From NCBI GenBank assembly GCA_017163975.1, contig JAFFSR010000249.1, positions 5,562,001-5,626,000 on the forward strand: a stretch of 64,000 nt of DNA. Reading direction: 5' to 3'. This DNA comes from Anastatus disparis (lineage: Eukaryota; Arthropoda; Insecta; Hymenoptera; Eupelmidae). Each line of letters starts with the position of its first letter. Within the stretch, counting starts at the first letter, position 1. The position numbers were made by a program, and so were the translations under genes. Below, in pieces: positions 1-10,711 of the stretch. Below the pieces are notes generated by a model. It ran no database searches. It was not told the origin of the DNA and saw only the letters and a list, made by a program, of their open reading frames with translations.

Positions 1-130
1 TCAAAGTTTTCTTCGAAACGAAGCGATAAAAATAATTTTTTCTCATAAGAGAAAATATTGCTTTTTATTATACGAGATGGATCTTTATTCTTATTTTTTG
101 CTACAATCATAAGGTTTTTGCAGAAAATTG
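1..130. repeat. Partial arm of a foldback repeat
   Basis: This edge resembles the right arm of the foldback at 52321-52602. In the same order it has an 'agagaaaatat' block, a 'tattatacga' block and a 'ctttattttt'-like block, with scattered differences. Only one arm is present because the window starts here. Similarity was judged by eye. Confidence 0.3.
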
Positions 131-505
131 AATTTTTTTATTATAAAAGGATAGAGATATACGACCTGCTATTAATAAAATACCGTGAAAATTATTAATG
201 ATTCTCAGTAACGATTTTGAAGTTATAAAAAAATATACGTATTATTGAATTTTTTTAACTCTTGAAATAGTTAAGCATACCAAGGAATTGTTCGATAGTG
301 GAAATAAAGCCATTTTACACGACTAAGCTATAAATTTTTTTTGTGAATAAATACAATAAATCGCACTGATTTATTAATACTAGGCAATTTTTCAGTTTAT
401 TAATAAGTTAATTTAATTAATACTATGATATGCCCTTTAAAAATCACTATTCAATATATTAGAAATTCATAAAGAATCTGAAGAAGTCATAATCATATTT
501 TTTGA
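131..505. other. AT-rich spacer, nothing recognised
   Basis: No convincing reading frame, repeat or RNA gene is visible. Confidence 0.5.
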
Positions 506-890
506 TATATGGGGATATCCACAAAACTTTTAATTCTCTAGTAACAGGTCATATTACAGCTGTTACTGGGTTATCGCATGATGCACATTATTTAAACTAG
601 GTTCAAATCTTTTGTGCTATCCTGTAACTCTAATTCTGATGTATTTTGTAAGTGTTTAACAAACGGCGCAGTAGATATTTCTATGAAACATTCATTTTTA
701 CACATAAAAAATTACCGTAATTTATCTTATGTGTAAATTTACTTTTTATAGAATTATCTGCTGCGCCGTTTGTGGCACATTTACAAAATAAATCAGAAAT
801 AGAGTTACAGGATAGCACAAAAGATTATAACCTAGTTTAAATAATGACCTGTTACTAGAGAATGTAAAGTTGGGTGGATATCCCCATATA
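506..890. mobile_element. Foldback MITE-like palindrome
   Basis: The left end 'tatatggggatatccac' returns in reverse complement at the right end (873-890). Most of both arms pair, including 'aggtcat', 'tatttaaactaggtt', 'cttttgtgctatcctgtaac' and 'aacggcgcag'. The left arm has about 34 extra bases near 553-587. The centre holds a second small palindrome around 'ttacacataa' / 'ttatgtgtaa' near 697-740. There is no coding capacity. It is read as a non-autonomous DNA transposon; the superfamily is unknown because no target duplication was identified. Confidence 0.75.
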
Positions 891-2360
891 ATACCATGGT
901 GGTACACATGAAATTGGAAAGGTTTCAAAAATATATAAATTACAATAACTTTTCTGATGAGGATATATTATTCAGATTAATATTATTCTTAAAATTAGAT
1001 AACATTATTTTTATTTTTAAGAGCATGACGAAGCTTTCAGTCTTCTAATAATATTTTCAATCCTAAGTTATGAATAAACAATGCGTTTAATAACATTTGC
1101 GACAAAGAAAAAATTTGTAAGATTCAACTCGAGTGCGGACAACTCAAGAAACCCACGAAAATACTACATAAAAAGTAATAATACAAACTTTTAATGTAAC
1201 GTTTTTTAAGATTAGGTTTGTCGAGCTTGATATAATTTCCAATCCAAGTTCATAAAAAATTTACAAGTTTAAATGATTTTTCACCTTAACAAAAATTATT
1301 GTATTAACATAGCTTTAGTGCGGATAAGTCATTACGTGTTGTTTTTTGAGGGCGTGTGTTTCACAGCTATGTATAATATTATTTTGTATTAAATCATGTA
1401 AATACGTTACATTCTGTAAAATAATGTTACGCAAAAGCGTTAATTAATGTAAAATCGCAAAGGTTTATACAAGCGCAGCGCCCTTATACTGTATCTCATT
1501 GACCATATGATGAATTTTATACTCTATCTCGCTTTAACCTCTGACAAAGTAAATCGTATCATCTATTCTTGTATTATTTTCACATTAACGAAATGGTAAT
1601 TATTTCGTATGTACGTGAAATTGGTGAACTAAAAGTATGTAATTTAATTACAAATAATAGTACCAAAAAGTATTGAAATATACTATTGCGAGTCAGTTGT
1701 ACGGCAGATATGAGAGAGAGAGTCTCGGGCAATGGCGCTACTCGCTACGCTCGTGCGACAACTTGCCCTCGTGCGCAATAGTCAACTAAACCTTACTCGT
1801 TACACAATATACTATTAATTTACGAATTTAAAATGATATTAATGAAATAAAAAAAGCAAAACTCGATTGCTGCAGCTCCAACATCAGATAAATATTACGG
1901 AAAGAAACATAATGAATCACCCAAATTCACAATTTTATAAATTACAACTGAATCACTGGTAAAATAGTTGCATACAATAGACTTTTCCAAATTTTATCAA
2001 TAACGGCTTATAATTGAAATTTCAATGTCGGAACGATTCGAAAAACATGAAACATTTATTAATTTTCATTTCATAATAGTTCTGAAACATTCTTTAAAGA
2101 CCGGAAAAATATTTGTTCCGATTCTTTCAGAAATTTTCGGGTCATTTTAACGAGCATATAACTGATGATGATGTAACAAAATTCAACTGTAATAATCACA
2201 AATTTTCCAATCAAAAACGTTTTCATAAATAATTTCCATAACTTTATAATTTCCGCGAAAATAATCATAATCTTCATAATTCTGCAAAAATGACGATTTA
2301 TATTGACTTTTTCATAAATTTATGTAACTTATAGAAATTTTCTCAAATTCAATTTACTTG
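891..2360. other. AT-rich spacer without a gene
   Basis: No credible coding region is seen. A GC-richer block lies at 1682-1782 between 'actattgcg' and 'cgcaatagt', a 9-bp inverted pair that might bound a small decayed element. The rest is AT-rich with no clear structure. Confidence 0.5.
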
Positions 2361-2560
2361 TTAACCGACTTCAAAAAGGAGGAGGTTCTCAATTCGACTG
2401 AATTTTTTTTTTTTTTTTTTTTTTATGTCTGTTACCTCATGACTTTGTCATTTCTTAACCGATTCGAAAAAACTTTTTCTTATCTGATAGAGAATGTCTG
2501 CAGGAAGGTCCCACACGTGTCCTCAAATTGATGGGCCAATATTCGGTTTGTATGACCTAA
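2361..2560. repeat. Possible dispersed repeat with 'ccgacttcaaaaagg' motif
   Basis: The block opens with an 'aaccgacttcaaaaaggagg' motif, then a T run of about 23 bases, then 'gttacctcatgactttgtc' and a second 'aaccgatt'. I have the impression that this arrangement recurs in insect genomes as a non-coding repeat, but that is recollection, not a search. A related 'ccgactccaaaaaatgc' occurs in the foldback at 8500-8872. Confidence 0.3.
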
Positions 2561-2620
2561 TTATCAAATAAAGAAAAGAACCGGGCTTTTTGTTTTCTCA
2601 TTTACTTCCCTTATACTTTG

Positions 2621-3598
<978 letters not shown>

Positions 3599-4882
3599 AT
3601 GCCTAATCAGTGCTTTCTTTGTAGCAAGGCTTTCACTCATACATCCAAACCTCAAGTCTGTGCGCGATGTAAAAATTCCTTCCACAGTACATGTGATAAG
3701 CTCAATCATGTCCGTCACCTTGACCAAACTGTGAGGGTGTGTAAAGGTTGTATTGCTGCTTCTAATCTGGATTGCTCGCGCGCTCGCTCCAGTTCTGTAA
3801 GCTCTGTTTCTGGACTTTCTTTTTCACCTTCCACTCCCTCTTCTGCTGCTAAGTTACCTGCTCCTGCTGCTCAGTCACCTGCTCCTGCTGCTCCTGACAC
3901 TTTGGCGTTAATTCTCTCTAAGATGGAGAAACTTGATAAACTTAATGTCTTGGAGGTGAAGGTGAACAAGCTGGATGCCATGGATGAGAAGATTACTGCC
4001 ATCGGCGCGAAGTTTTCTGCTTTTGATACCAGGCTTGTTGCACTTGAGGATCGTGTAGATACACTGTCTTCCTCTATGGAGGAGCGCTTCGCTGCCTGTG
4101 ATGCTAGAGTTGGTCGAGTCTCTGCCGATCATTATGACCTTTTGAAGAGGCTAGAGAGCGCACCTGTGGTGACACCTGATTCATCTGTCCTTGAGCCTGT
4201 GTCTGGTAAGCTTCAGGAGTTGGAGACCTTGAATAGGTCTCTTTTGCAGCGATGCGAGGCATTGTCGGCGCAGCAATCACGCCTTGAGCGTGCTTCTGAT
4301 CTGGTACTCGGGGGGCTGGTGCCCGAAGAACTCAAAGACCTCAAGTCTGGAGCTTTCGCTGTACTGGCCACTCTGGATCCTGGTCTCTCTCTAACAGATA
4401 TTACTTCTGTCCGTCCGCTTCGGCGATCCAGGGTCACAACTGATGCTGCTGTTGATGATGCTTCTGTGGAGAATGTATCTGAACACCAACGTGTCTTAAC
4501 GTCTAAGGTTCCTCTCTTGGTCTCCTTAGAGTCACCTTCACTCGCCAGGTCTATTATCGCTGCTAAAATCAGGATGGGTAATCTGCACACTACTAAAATC
4601 AAGGAGCACCTTCTCCATGGGGTTAGACTCGTCGATACTCTTACCTCTGGATTCATCAATGTAAATGAGTTTCTGCCCTCTGCTCTGTACCAATTGAAAC
4701 TCCGGGCGCTAATCAAGTCCAAGGATGAGCATTCTGATTTCATTACTTTTGTGAGAGATGGTAAGCTGTTTGTCCGCAGGAAGAAGAGTGGTGTTCCTAT
4801 CCGCATTACCACTGATGCGGATCTAGATGCTTTTTTAGCGAAGATTTCTCAGGCTCCTACCGGCAATCTGACAACGTCTTAG
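3599..4882 (+). CDS. Non-LTR retrotransposon ORF1 protein (PHD-like finger, coiled coil, FP-like C-terminus)
   Basis: A 427-residue intact ORF that starts at the first ATG after the leader. Residues 5-52 form a Cys/His-rich finger: C5, C8, C21, C24, H29, C33, C49, C52 (approximate numbering), like the PHD-type fingers of many insect LINE ORF1 proteins. A Ser/Ala/Pro-rich linker follows. Residues of about 100-240 show leucine heptads consistent with a trimerising coiled coil. The C-terminal third carries a 'VNEFLPSALYQLKLRA' and 'FVRDGKLFVRR' pattern like the C-terminal domain shared with baculovirus FP-type proteins. The expected role is RNA binding and RNP formation for target-primed reverse transcription. 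It overlaps the open frame of ORF2. The function is from family knowledge; the residues are read directly. Confidence 0.85.
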   Translation: MPNQCFLCSKAFTHTSKPQVCARCKNSFHSTCDKLNHVRHLDQTVRVCKGCIAASNLDCSRARSSSVSSVSGLSFSPSTPSSAAKLPAPAAQSPAPAAPDTLALILSKMEKLDKLNVLEVKVNKLDAMDEKITAIGAKFSAFDTRLVALEDRVDTLSSSMEERFAACDARVGRVSADHYDLLKRLESAPVVTPDSSVLEPVSGKLQELETLNRSLLQRCEALSAQQSRLERASDLVLGGLVPEELKDLKSGAFAVLATLDPGLSLTDITSVRPLRRSRVTTDAAVDDASVENVSEHQRVLTSKVPLLVSLESPSLARSIIAAKIRMGNLHTTKIKEHLLHGVRLVDTLTSGFINVNEFLPSALYQLKLRALIKSKDEHSDFITFVRDGKLFVRRKKSGVPIRITTDADLDAFLAKISQAPTGNLTTS

Positions 4883-7827
4883 CTTGTGATGCTGAGGTAA
4901 GTCCAATCTCTTTTCCAATCGCGCCTAACACTCTACTCTCTGCTAACAACATCGCTTCATCTTCCAATAATCACTACCATACTGCTAAGGATGGTCTAAG
5001 GGTCTGTCATTTCAATGCTAACTCCATTAGAGCACACATTGAGATGATTAGGCTCTTTCTGGCTTCTCGCCCTTACTTCCACGTGATAGCTGTGACCGAA
5101 ACCAAATTGGGCCAGATTGTTGGTGACTCTTTGATTGCTTTGGATGACTATGCTCTTCATAGGCAGGACCGCAATACCAGGGGTGGTGGCGTTGCCTTAT
5201 TTATTCATAACTCTCTTTCTTCAGAGCGCTTATGTTCCTCCAAGGGAGGATGGTGTGGTAAGCCTGGTTTGCCAGAATATTTTTTCTGTGAAGTCAATTC
5301 TAATGACTTGGCCTCGCCTGTTTTTGTTGGTGTCGTCTATAGGCCCCCACATGCTCCCTTTCTGTTAAACACAGATTTTATTCCTGACTTAACTTCTTTT
5401 ATTCATAATTATAGTACTAAGGTTATTCTGGGTGACTTTAACACTAATTTATGTACTGATTCTGATGATTCTGTGTTTCTCAGGAGTTTGATTGCTGAAA
5501 ATGCTCTCTTTTCTGTGCCATATGGACCAACTCACCACACCTCTACTTCTGATACATGGCTTGACCTTTGCCTTGTTGATGCGAATGACTTGCTGCTTGA
5601 CTACTGGAAGACTGATGTTCCATTCATCGACGGACATGACTTCATTGCAGCTACTGTTCAGTCATCTTTCTCTAAGCCTTTGCTCAATGACTTTAGCTTT
5701 CGTGATTACAGTTCCGTTGACGATGCTGTTCTCCTTGATTACTTTCGTTCACTGAATTGTTCCGTGTGTGTCGGTGATTCCTCCCTGTCAGATCGCCTTG
5801 AATGTCTCTATCACCATCTGAATGAGGCAGTTGCACTATTGCCTCTCAGGAGGGTCCATCAGGGGGGCCGTCGTCGACCGTGGTTTACTGCTGAACATCA
5901 TCATCTGATACGAGAGAGGGATCGGCTGTACAGACGCTATAAACGCTCTAGACTACATGCTGATTTACTTTGCTACAGGGTTGCTCGTGATCAGGCTCAT
6001 GAGCGCATTGAATCGGCTAAACTGCTCTACTATCATGACAGACTATCTGGTATCACTGACTCTCGACTGATCTGGAAGGAGCTCAGGAACCTTGGTATAT
6101 GCTCTAGTGGTGATAGATCCGGTCATACTTTTTCTATTGATGAACTCAATAAATACTTTGATGGGGTCGCGTTTGATCCTTTGGTACCTTCTATTTCTGC
6201 TTACTTACAGTCTTTATCTGTAGATGAACCTTTCATGCCCTTGTTCAAATTCAATACTGTTACTTTGGATGAGGTTGGAATGGCTATTAGACGTTCTGAC
6301 TCTCAGGCTAGAGGATTTGACGCTATCCCCCAATCTATCATAAAATCTGCTTTTCCTGTCATTGGCCCTCAGCTCTGTCGCATTTATAATGATTCGCTGC
6401 GAGAGTGCGTTTTTCCTTCTTGTTGGAAGGCTTCGCTGGTCACTACGATCAACAAGGTCTCTTCTCCGCGCACTATGGGTGATATACGACCTATCTCTTT
6501 GTTGTCTTTTATGTCCAAGGTTCTTGAGCGCCTTGTTTATGATCAGTTGTATAATTACTTGACAACTAGACGGTTACTAGACGCTTATCAGACTGGTTTT
6601 AGAGCTGGCCACAGCACTCAGACTGCTCTACTTAAATTGACAGAGGACATTAGACTTAATATGGACAGACGGTACGTTACGATGCTCCTGTTATTCGACT
6701 TCAGCAAGGCATTCGATACGGTGTGCCATGTCACTTTACTTCGGAAACTACATTCGCTCGATATTTCGCACACCGTTATCAAGTGGATCGGCTCTTATCT
6801 CTCTGATCGTCGTCAAGCTGTCATTGATACTGTTGGTAGGTCATCAGATTTTGTCTGTCTTAACACTGGTGTTCCTCAGGGCTCTGTTCTGGGTCCTCTG
6901 CTGTTCTCTATCTATATCAATGACATCTCTTCTGCCTTCCATCAGAATGTTCAGCACCTCTTATATGCTGATGATTTGCAGCTGTATGTGCACTTTCCGA
7001 TTGCTGAGCTTGATCATTATACTTCACTAATGAGTGAACATGCGTCATTGGTCGCAGATTGGGCATCCAGCAATCATCTTAAGTTGAATATCAACAAGAC
7101 AAAGGCTATCATAATTGGCTCTTATTATTATATCAATATTCTAACCTCCTTGCCATCTACTGGTATCTGCATCAATGGTGAGACAATCGGTTTTGAGTCA
7201 TCTGTTCGTAATCTAGGTGTGTATCTTGACAGCAAGCTGAACTGGAAGGAGCATATCACACATGTGTGTAACAGGTCGTTCTCTCTCCTCTATCGACTCA
7301 ATTTCTTTAGACGGAGCACTACTTTTGCTCTACGTAAGCACCTTATTCGTACACTGTTGTTTCCGATTCTTGACTATTGTTGTCTTGTGTTTACTGACCT
7401 TTCTGCTGAACTCGACCTTAGGCTTCAGAGGGTTATCAACGCTGGTATACGTTACATCTATGGTGTAGGTAGGCGTGAGCACATCTCTCCTTATAGGCTC
7501 TCTCTGGGTTGGTTATCTACTGCAGGTAGAAGGAACTACTTTGCCTCTACTTTTCTTTTCAAAATGTTTTTATCATGCTCACCTTCATATCTATTTTCTA
7601 GATATCAGTGGAACCGGCCTGTTAGGGCTCTGAGGGGGGATGTGAGGCCATTGACCATTCCTCATTCTTCCACCGAATACCATCAACGCTCATTCACTGT
7701 TTCATCCTCGCGACTGTGGAATGAACTTCCATCGTCGCTGAGGACTTCATCTTCACTCTCATCTTTCAAGTTGACCTCTCATGCGCACTTCCTCTCCCAA
7801 GAGTTTGGACCTCTGCTCCCAGCTTAA
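4816..7827 (+). CDS. Non-LTR retrotransposon ORF2: APE-type endonuclease and reverse transcriptase
   Basis: The open frame runs from after a TGA at 4813 to 7827. The first in-frame ATG is at 5044, but conserved endonuclease sequence ('VCHFNANSI') lies upstream of it. The real product therefore probably begins nearer the ORF1 stop, without an obvious ATG. Endonuclease motifs in order are NANS, TETKLG, RGGGVALFI, VVYRPPHAP, ILGDFN, TWLDL and a GHD in the usual SDH position. RT motifs are GFDAIP, RPISLL, LLLFDFSKAFDTV, TGVPQGSVLGPLLF and LLYADDLQLY with the catalytic YADD. The C-terminal 'GRREHISPYRLSLGWL' block matches the copy at 45588-47270. No RNase H is visible. It nicks target DNA and copies element RNA by target-primed reverse transcription. 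There are no stops or frameshifts. Confidence 0.88.
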   Translation, partial: CGSRCFFSEDFSGSYRQSDNVLACDAEVSPISFPIAPNTLLSANNIASSSNNHYHTAKDGLRVCHFNANSIRAHIEMIRLFLASRPYFHVIAVTETKLGQIVGDSLIALDDYALHRQDRNTRGGGVALFIHNSLSSERLCSSKGGWCGKPGLPEYFFCEVNSNDLASPVFVGVVYRPPHAPFLLNTDFIPDLTSFIHNYSTKVILGDFNTNLCTDSDDSVFLRSLIAENALFSVPYGPTHHTSTSDTWLDLCLVDANDLLLDYWKTDVPFIDGHDFIAATVQSSFSKPLLNDFSFRDYSSVDDAVLLDYFRSLNCSVCVGDSSLSDRLECLYHHLNEAVALLPLRRVHQGGRRRPWFTAEHHHLIRERDRLYRRYKRSRLHADLLCYRVARDQAHERIESAKLLYYHDRLSGITDSRLIWKELRNLGICSSGDRSGHTFSIDELNKYFDGVAFDPLVPSISAYLQSLSVDEPFMPLFKFNTVTLDEVGMAIRRSDSQARGFDAIPQSIIKSAFPVIGPQLCRIYNDSLRECVFPSCWKASLVTTINKVSSPRTMGDIRPISLLSFMSKVLERLVYDQLYNYLTTRRLLDAYQTGFRAGHSTQTALLKLTEDIRLNMDRRYVTMLLLFDFSKAFDTVCHVTLLRKLHSLDISHTVIKWIGSYLSDRRQAVIDTVGRSSDFVCLNTGVPQGSVLGPLLFSIYINDISSAFHQNVQHLLYADDLQLYVHFPIAELDHYTSLMSEHASLVADWASSNHLKLNINKTKAIIIGSYYYINILTSLPSTGICINGETIGFESSVRNLGVYLDSKLNWKEHITHVCNRSFSLLYRLNFFRRSTTFALRKHLIRTLLFPILDYCCLVFTDLSAELDLRLQRVINAGIRYIYGVGRREHISPYRLSLGWLSTAGRRNYFASTFLFKMFLSCSPSYLFSRYQWNRPVRALRGDVRPLTIPHSSTEYHQRSFTVSSSRLWNELPSSLRTSSSLSSFKLTSHAHFLSQEFGPLLPA

Positions 7828-8006
7828 AATTTTCTTTGCTTTTTGTTTTGATTTTCATTTTGTTTGTATTTTTTATTTTATTTTTGTAGTTATTATTACT
7901 TTTTTATTTGTATTTTATTTTTATTTTATTCTATTGTTATAATTCTTTGTAACCTATATTTTGTTGTACAACATAATGTACATAAATAAATTAATTATCT
8001 ATCTAA

Positions 8007-8182
<176 letters not shown>

Positions 8183-8499
8183 TGAGCTTGAATATGTATA
8201 CATGCACACATAACGACACTGTGCTGTTGAGCCTTCTTTCTTTCCTGCTATATATTGCTTGGTGGTGTACTAATGCATGCGTTATGAATTAAGAATGAAA
8301 GTTTAATGTAATTAGTGGGTCTACCTATACTTGCGTTTTTGGTAAGGGGATTCACTAGAAGATAGAAAATAAAAATTTTTAACAAAAACAAACAATTTAA
8401 GAAACTTTTAATAAAAACCGATTTTAAAAGTATCGAATAAAAACAAAATTTTTTACAAAACATAAGATTTTAAAAACATTGCACTAAAAAATGACAAAT

Positions 8500-8872
8500 A
8501 AAAAATTTTTAACAAAAAAAAAACCGACTCCAAAAAATGCACTAAAAAGTAACAAATAATTTATTATCCTTAGAAATCATACAAATAATTGGTAGAATAC
8601 AATTTTAGAAGTCGGCGTCTTATTCTAAATCTGTGGTGCGTAAGCAGAACGACTTAGTCCATTTTTTCAAAAATAACGTTCACATTCATTGTTCAAAAAT
8701 AACGTTTACATTTATTGTTAAAAAATAACGTTTACATTCATTAAGGAATTAGACGCCGACTTTTAAAATTGTATTTTACCAATTATTTTTATGATTTCTA
8801 GAGAAAATTATTTGTTACTTTTTAGTGCATTTTTTCAAGTCGGGTTTTTTCTGTTAAAAATTTTTTTTTGTT
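8500..8872. mobile_element. Foldback repeat with a 26-bp triplet in the loop
   Basis: The left arm 8500-8620 pairs with 8751-8872 in reverse complement, with blocks such as 'gcactaaaaagtaacaaat', 'agaaatcat' and 'gtcggcgtct'. The loop holds three copies of a 26-bp unit (8668, 8694, 8720; core 'aaaaataacgttnacatt'). It is non-coding. It shares 'gcactaaaaagta' with the foldback at 9564-9906, so the two look like one family. Confidence 0.7.
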
Positions 8873-9140
8873 ATAAAAAACGAAAGATAATTAGTCTTAA
8901 AGCAGACTTAACGTAGGTAAATATTATTTTTTTATATATGTTTTTCTTATATTCGCCATCATGTCTGTTTGTTTGTTTGTCTGTCTGTAATCAAATCTTG
9001 CGCGCTCGATTTCAGGCACTTTTTGACAGATATAAATTCTAACAATTGGCATAGACTTTGGTCTTGGATGACAATACAATAATCAGTTGTCATTTTGGTA
9101 CCTGGACATCCAGGTCGATGATAATGGGTGTGAAAAGTCA

Positions 9141-9360
9141 TCTCCGAGGAAGTATAAATGGGGAGGCTTTCTTTGGGTCGAGGCGAGTTTCTCGGGGGTT
9201 TTCAGGGTTGCTAAAATCAAATTTGAGATCAAACAATTGCCACAAAGTGATGCACGTTGTCCAGAATACGCATGGACGTCGTCTCCGAGGAAGTACAAGT
9301 GGAGAGGCTTTCTCTGGGTCAAAGTGGGTTTCCCGGAGGATTTCGGGGCTGCTCAAACCT
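9141..9360 (+). repeat. Two degenerate copies of a 141-bp unit
   Basis: A block starting 'tctccgaggaagta' at 9141 recurs at 9282. Each copy continues through 'gaggctttct', 'tgggtc' and 'gcgagtttctc'-like segments for about 80 bp. The block is more GC-rich than its surroundings. Short overlapping frames on both strands are not credible genes. The origin is unknown. Confidence 0.6.
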
Positions 9361-9563
9361 TATTCGAGGTTTGAAAGTGAATCTATAATGCATAATAATG
9401 ATTTAGGATAAATAGGTCGAACTGGAGTACCAAGTCGCCGATAACGGATGTACCTGAGTGTAATCTTCGAAAAGTCTGGTTGCAATGTAACTCTAAATGC
9501 TACTAAAAACAATTTTAACTTAAAAATAGAAAATACAAAATTTTAAAAACATGCTTTAAAAAT

Positions 9564-9906
9564 ACAATAATTGAAAAAATAGACTGAAAAGTATAAAATA
9601 AATTAACTTTCTTGATATTACTTTTATATAGTTTCATTGCAATAATCTTACAAAAGAAAATTTTACAACAACAATTTAAAAAGAAAAGTGTGGTTGCTGA
9701 AATTTTTTCTAAAATCTTTTTAAGAAATTATTAAAGATAGTATTGAAATTATTATTAGATTTACTTAAAATTAGTGCACATCCTTTTCTTTTATAATTTT
9801 TGTTGTAAAATTTTATCTTGATTATTGCAATGAAACTGTATAAAAGTAATTTTGAGAAATTTAATTAATTTATTTAATACTTTTTAGTGCATTTTTTCAA
9901 TTATTG
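9564..9906. mobile_element. Foldback repeat
   Basis: The left arm 9564-9690 pairs with 9782-9906; shared blocks include 'gtttcattgcaataatc' and 'attttacaaca'. It is non-coding, AT-rich and related by its arm motif to the foldback at 8500-8872. Confidence 0.7.
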
Positions 9907-10711
9907 GTTTTTTTTTTAATAACGTGTTTTCAACATGAAAAAAACATGGAATAAAAAATTTTTTAATTTACATTGTCTCATTTCAACACTTTTATGATTT
10001 AGACCTATAACATTTTTTGTATATGTTTTGTATATGAAAATATATGATAAATCTATATATTAGTAACTGAAAGAATAATTTATAGACCACCAGTTATTTT
10101 ATTACCGCAATTAATATAAATGCAAATCTTTGTACAATAACATAAAACTGGCTGACAATTTTTTTAAAAAATTATGGAACGTAGATATCTGTATAACATA
10201 ACCTTTTACTTTAGCATTCCGTACTTTTCTCAATAACGTCATTATAAATTTTCTATTTTGAAGTGAAACTTCTTTAGCGACGGTATACACCTCCCATAAG
10301 AGACGTATAAATAAATTATACGGGAGTGAATTGATTTCATGACGGTATATGCAATGGCACTAATGAAACGAAAGTGTATATATATGAGAGGCGTCTGCGC
10401 CTCCTATATGTAAATCAAGGTACTAGATACGTATAAAGAAAAATTCGCGGGGTTGACTTGATGTCAAATGCACAGATAGTGCATGAAATTAATGTTTATG
10501 TATTTTTCTAACAAAGTTGGGTTTTGTAAAATTGAATTTTCGTTAAAAAGATTATAATTAAATTCATACTTTACAAATTTTAGACCTCGTAAAAATTTAA
10601 TTTTAGGAATATTATTTATAAAATAAATTCTCAAATCATTCTTACTGGATTAATAAACCTATAAATACATTGTATTTTATTATGTTATTCATTGTTTTGT
10701 TGTTCACTTTA
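9907..10711. other. AT-rich spacer upstream of the hAT pseudogene
   Basis: No gene is recognised. It may contain the left end of the hAT element and a first exon, but no terminal inverted repeat or 8-bp duplication could be identified. Confidence 0.4.
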
